Shown one piece after another: positions 6,374-6,586 of a stretch of DNA of 6,586 bases. Position 1 is the stretch's first letter, and each line of letters opens with the position of its first letter. This DNA is from an uncultured Clostridia bacterium (lineage in GTDB: Bacteria > Bacillota > Clostridia > Oscillospirales > Acutalibacteraceae). The stretch is from NCBI GenBank assembly GCA_937915775.1, contig CALGGQ010000297.1:1-6586 (forward strand), given 5' to 3'. Under the pieces are notes generated by a model, which saw nothing but the letters and a program-made list of their open reading frames with translations, was not told the DNA's origin and did not search any database. The translations under genes were made by a program, and so were the position numbers.

Positions 6374-6406
6374 AAACGCAAGAAAAACACGTCAAAACGC
6401 AAGAAA
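6374..6406. repeat. pair of 12-bp direct repeats with 21-bp period
   Basis: AAACGCAAGAAA occurs at 6374-6385 and again, identical, at 6395-6406. The start-to-start distance of 21 bp is two helical turns, so both copies face the same side of the DNA. They lie about 35 and 56 bases upstream of the candidate -10 box of the subtilase gene. This is the arrangement used by response regulators that bind direct repeats (LytTR and OmpR types). No regulator gene is in the window. Confidence 0.55.
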
Positions 6407-6412
6407 CTTTTA

Positions 6413-6440
6413 CCAAAAATTGAGCTGATACAATTTTTGG
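6413..6440. repeat. perfect 10-bp inverted repeat, AT-rich
   Basis: CCAAAAATTG (6413-6422) and CAATTTTTGG (6431-6440) are exact reverse complements around an 8-base centre. The stem is too AT-rich for a convincing terminator, although the minus-strand sequence continues TAAAAG. An operator for a dimeric regulator is possible. Confidence 0.5.
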
Positions 6441-6447
6441 AGAGGAA

Positions 6448-6508
6448 AAACATATGAAGTGATACTTAAGCATTGGCTTGTCAATGCTTTCTATCACGGA
6501 ATATGTTT
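6448..6508. repeat. 61-base imperfect hairpin (three-part stem)
   Basis: Three helices stack: AAACATAT/ATATGTTT (8 bp), a 3x3 internal loop, GTGATA/TATCAC (6 bp), a 3x2 internal loop, AAGCATTG/CAATGCTT (8 bp), and a 6-base apical loop. On the minus strand the stem runs into TTTTT, so it could end transcription from a gene beyond the right edge. It could also be a structured RNA or a small inverted-repeat element. I do not recognise it as a known riboswitch. Confidence 0.5.
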
Positions 6509-6554
6509 GAACGAGTCGGCATCGACCATATTTTCCCGGGAGGCGCGTCCAAAG

Positions 6555-6586
6555 CACCTATCACTAGTCACTAACCACTGACCACT
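6555..6586. repeat. degenerate heptamer tandem repeat, cut by window edge
   Basis: The sequence reads CACCTAT CACTAGT CACTAAC CACTGAC CACT: a CACTNNN unit with 7-bp period, at least four units with the first one degenerate, continuing past the right edge. On the other strand it reads as repeated AGTG units. It has no coding role that I can see. Confidence 0.5.

Larger units (their letters stand above)
6317..6586. other. non-coding region upstream of the subtilase gene
   Basis: No credible gene occupies these 270 bases. The only open frame of note, on the minus strand (6363-6557), has no ribosome site and an implausible composition. The region holds the candidate promoter, the 21-bp-spaced direct repeats, the AT-rich inverted repeat, the long hairpin and the heptamer repeats listed separately. 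It also holds a palindrome TCCCGGGA at 6534-6541. Confidence 0.7.

Noticed and set aside
6374..6406. CRISPR array
   Set aside because: There are only two 12-bp units with a 9-bp gap; the size and spacing do not fit CRISPR repeats and spacers.
6363..6557. Minus-strand 64-codon open frame upstream of the protease
   Set aside because: No ribosome site precedes its start, and it spans the direct repeats, inverted repeat and hairpin, which explain the region better.

Overview
The window looks like chromosomal DNA of a Gram-positive gut-type bacterium (Bacillota, probably Oscillospiraceae/Ruminococcus-like). This is inferred from the AGGAGG-type ribosome sites, sigma-A-like promoters with TATGAT -10 boxes, a secreted subtilase carrying BspA-type leucine-rich repeats, and a C-terminal dockerin-like NGDG motif. 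The genus cannot be fixed from the sequence. All four real genes lie on the minus strand, so transcription runs from high to low coordinates.

Layout in transcription order: (1) 6317-6586, a 270-base non-coding region with heptamer tandem repeats at the window edge, a long imperfect hairpin, an AT-rich perfect inverted repeat, a pair of 12-bp direct repeats 21 bp apart, and a likely extended -10 promoter. (2) 3191-6316, a 1041-aa secreted multidomain subtilisin-family (S8) protease, ended by two tandem hairpins and a T-tract. (3) 1736-3076, a 446-aa lipase_3-like alpha/beta hydrolase (paralog B) with its own promoter and terminator. (4) 258-1613, a 451-aa paralog of the same hydrolase (paralog A) with a near-consensus promoter. 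(5) 1-258, the first 86 codons of a histidine phosphatase whose ATG overlaps the stop of paralog A (TAATG); it runs off the window.

The hydrolases and the phosphatase have no signal peptides and should be cytoplasmic. The subtilase is exported. I see no evidence that the protease and hydrolases act in one pathway: each block has its own promoter and terminator. The only clear functional coupling is paralog A with the histidine phosphatase, which form a translationally coupled operon. The points most worth a second look are the duplicated hydrolase family, with about 165 residues between the apparent catalytic Asp and the most likely catalytic His; the protease-CHB_HEX-LRR-half-dockerin architecture; and the structured region upstream of the protease. 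No RNA gene, CRISPR array, transposase or phage gene was seen.
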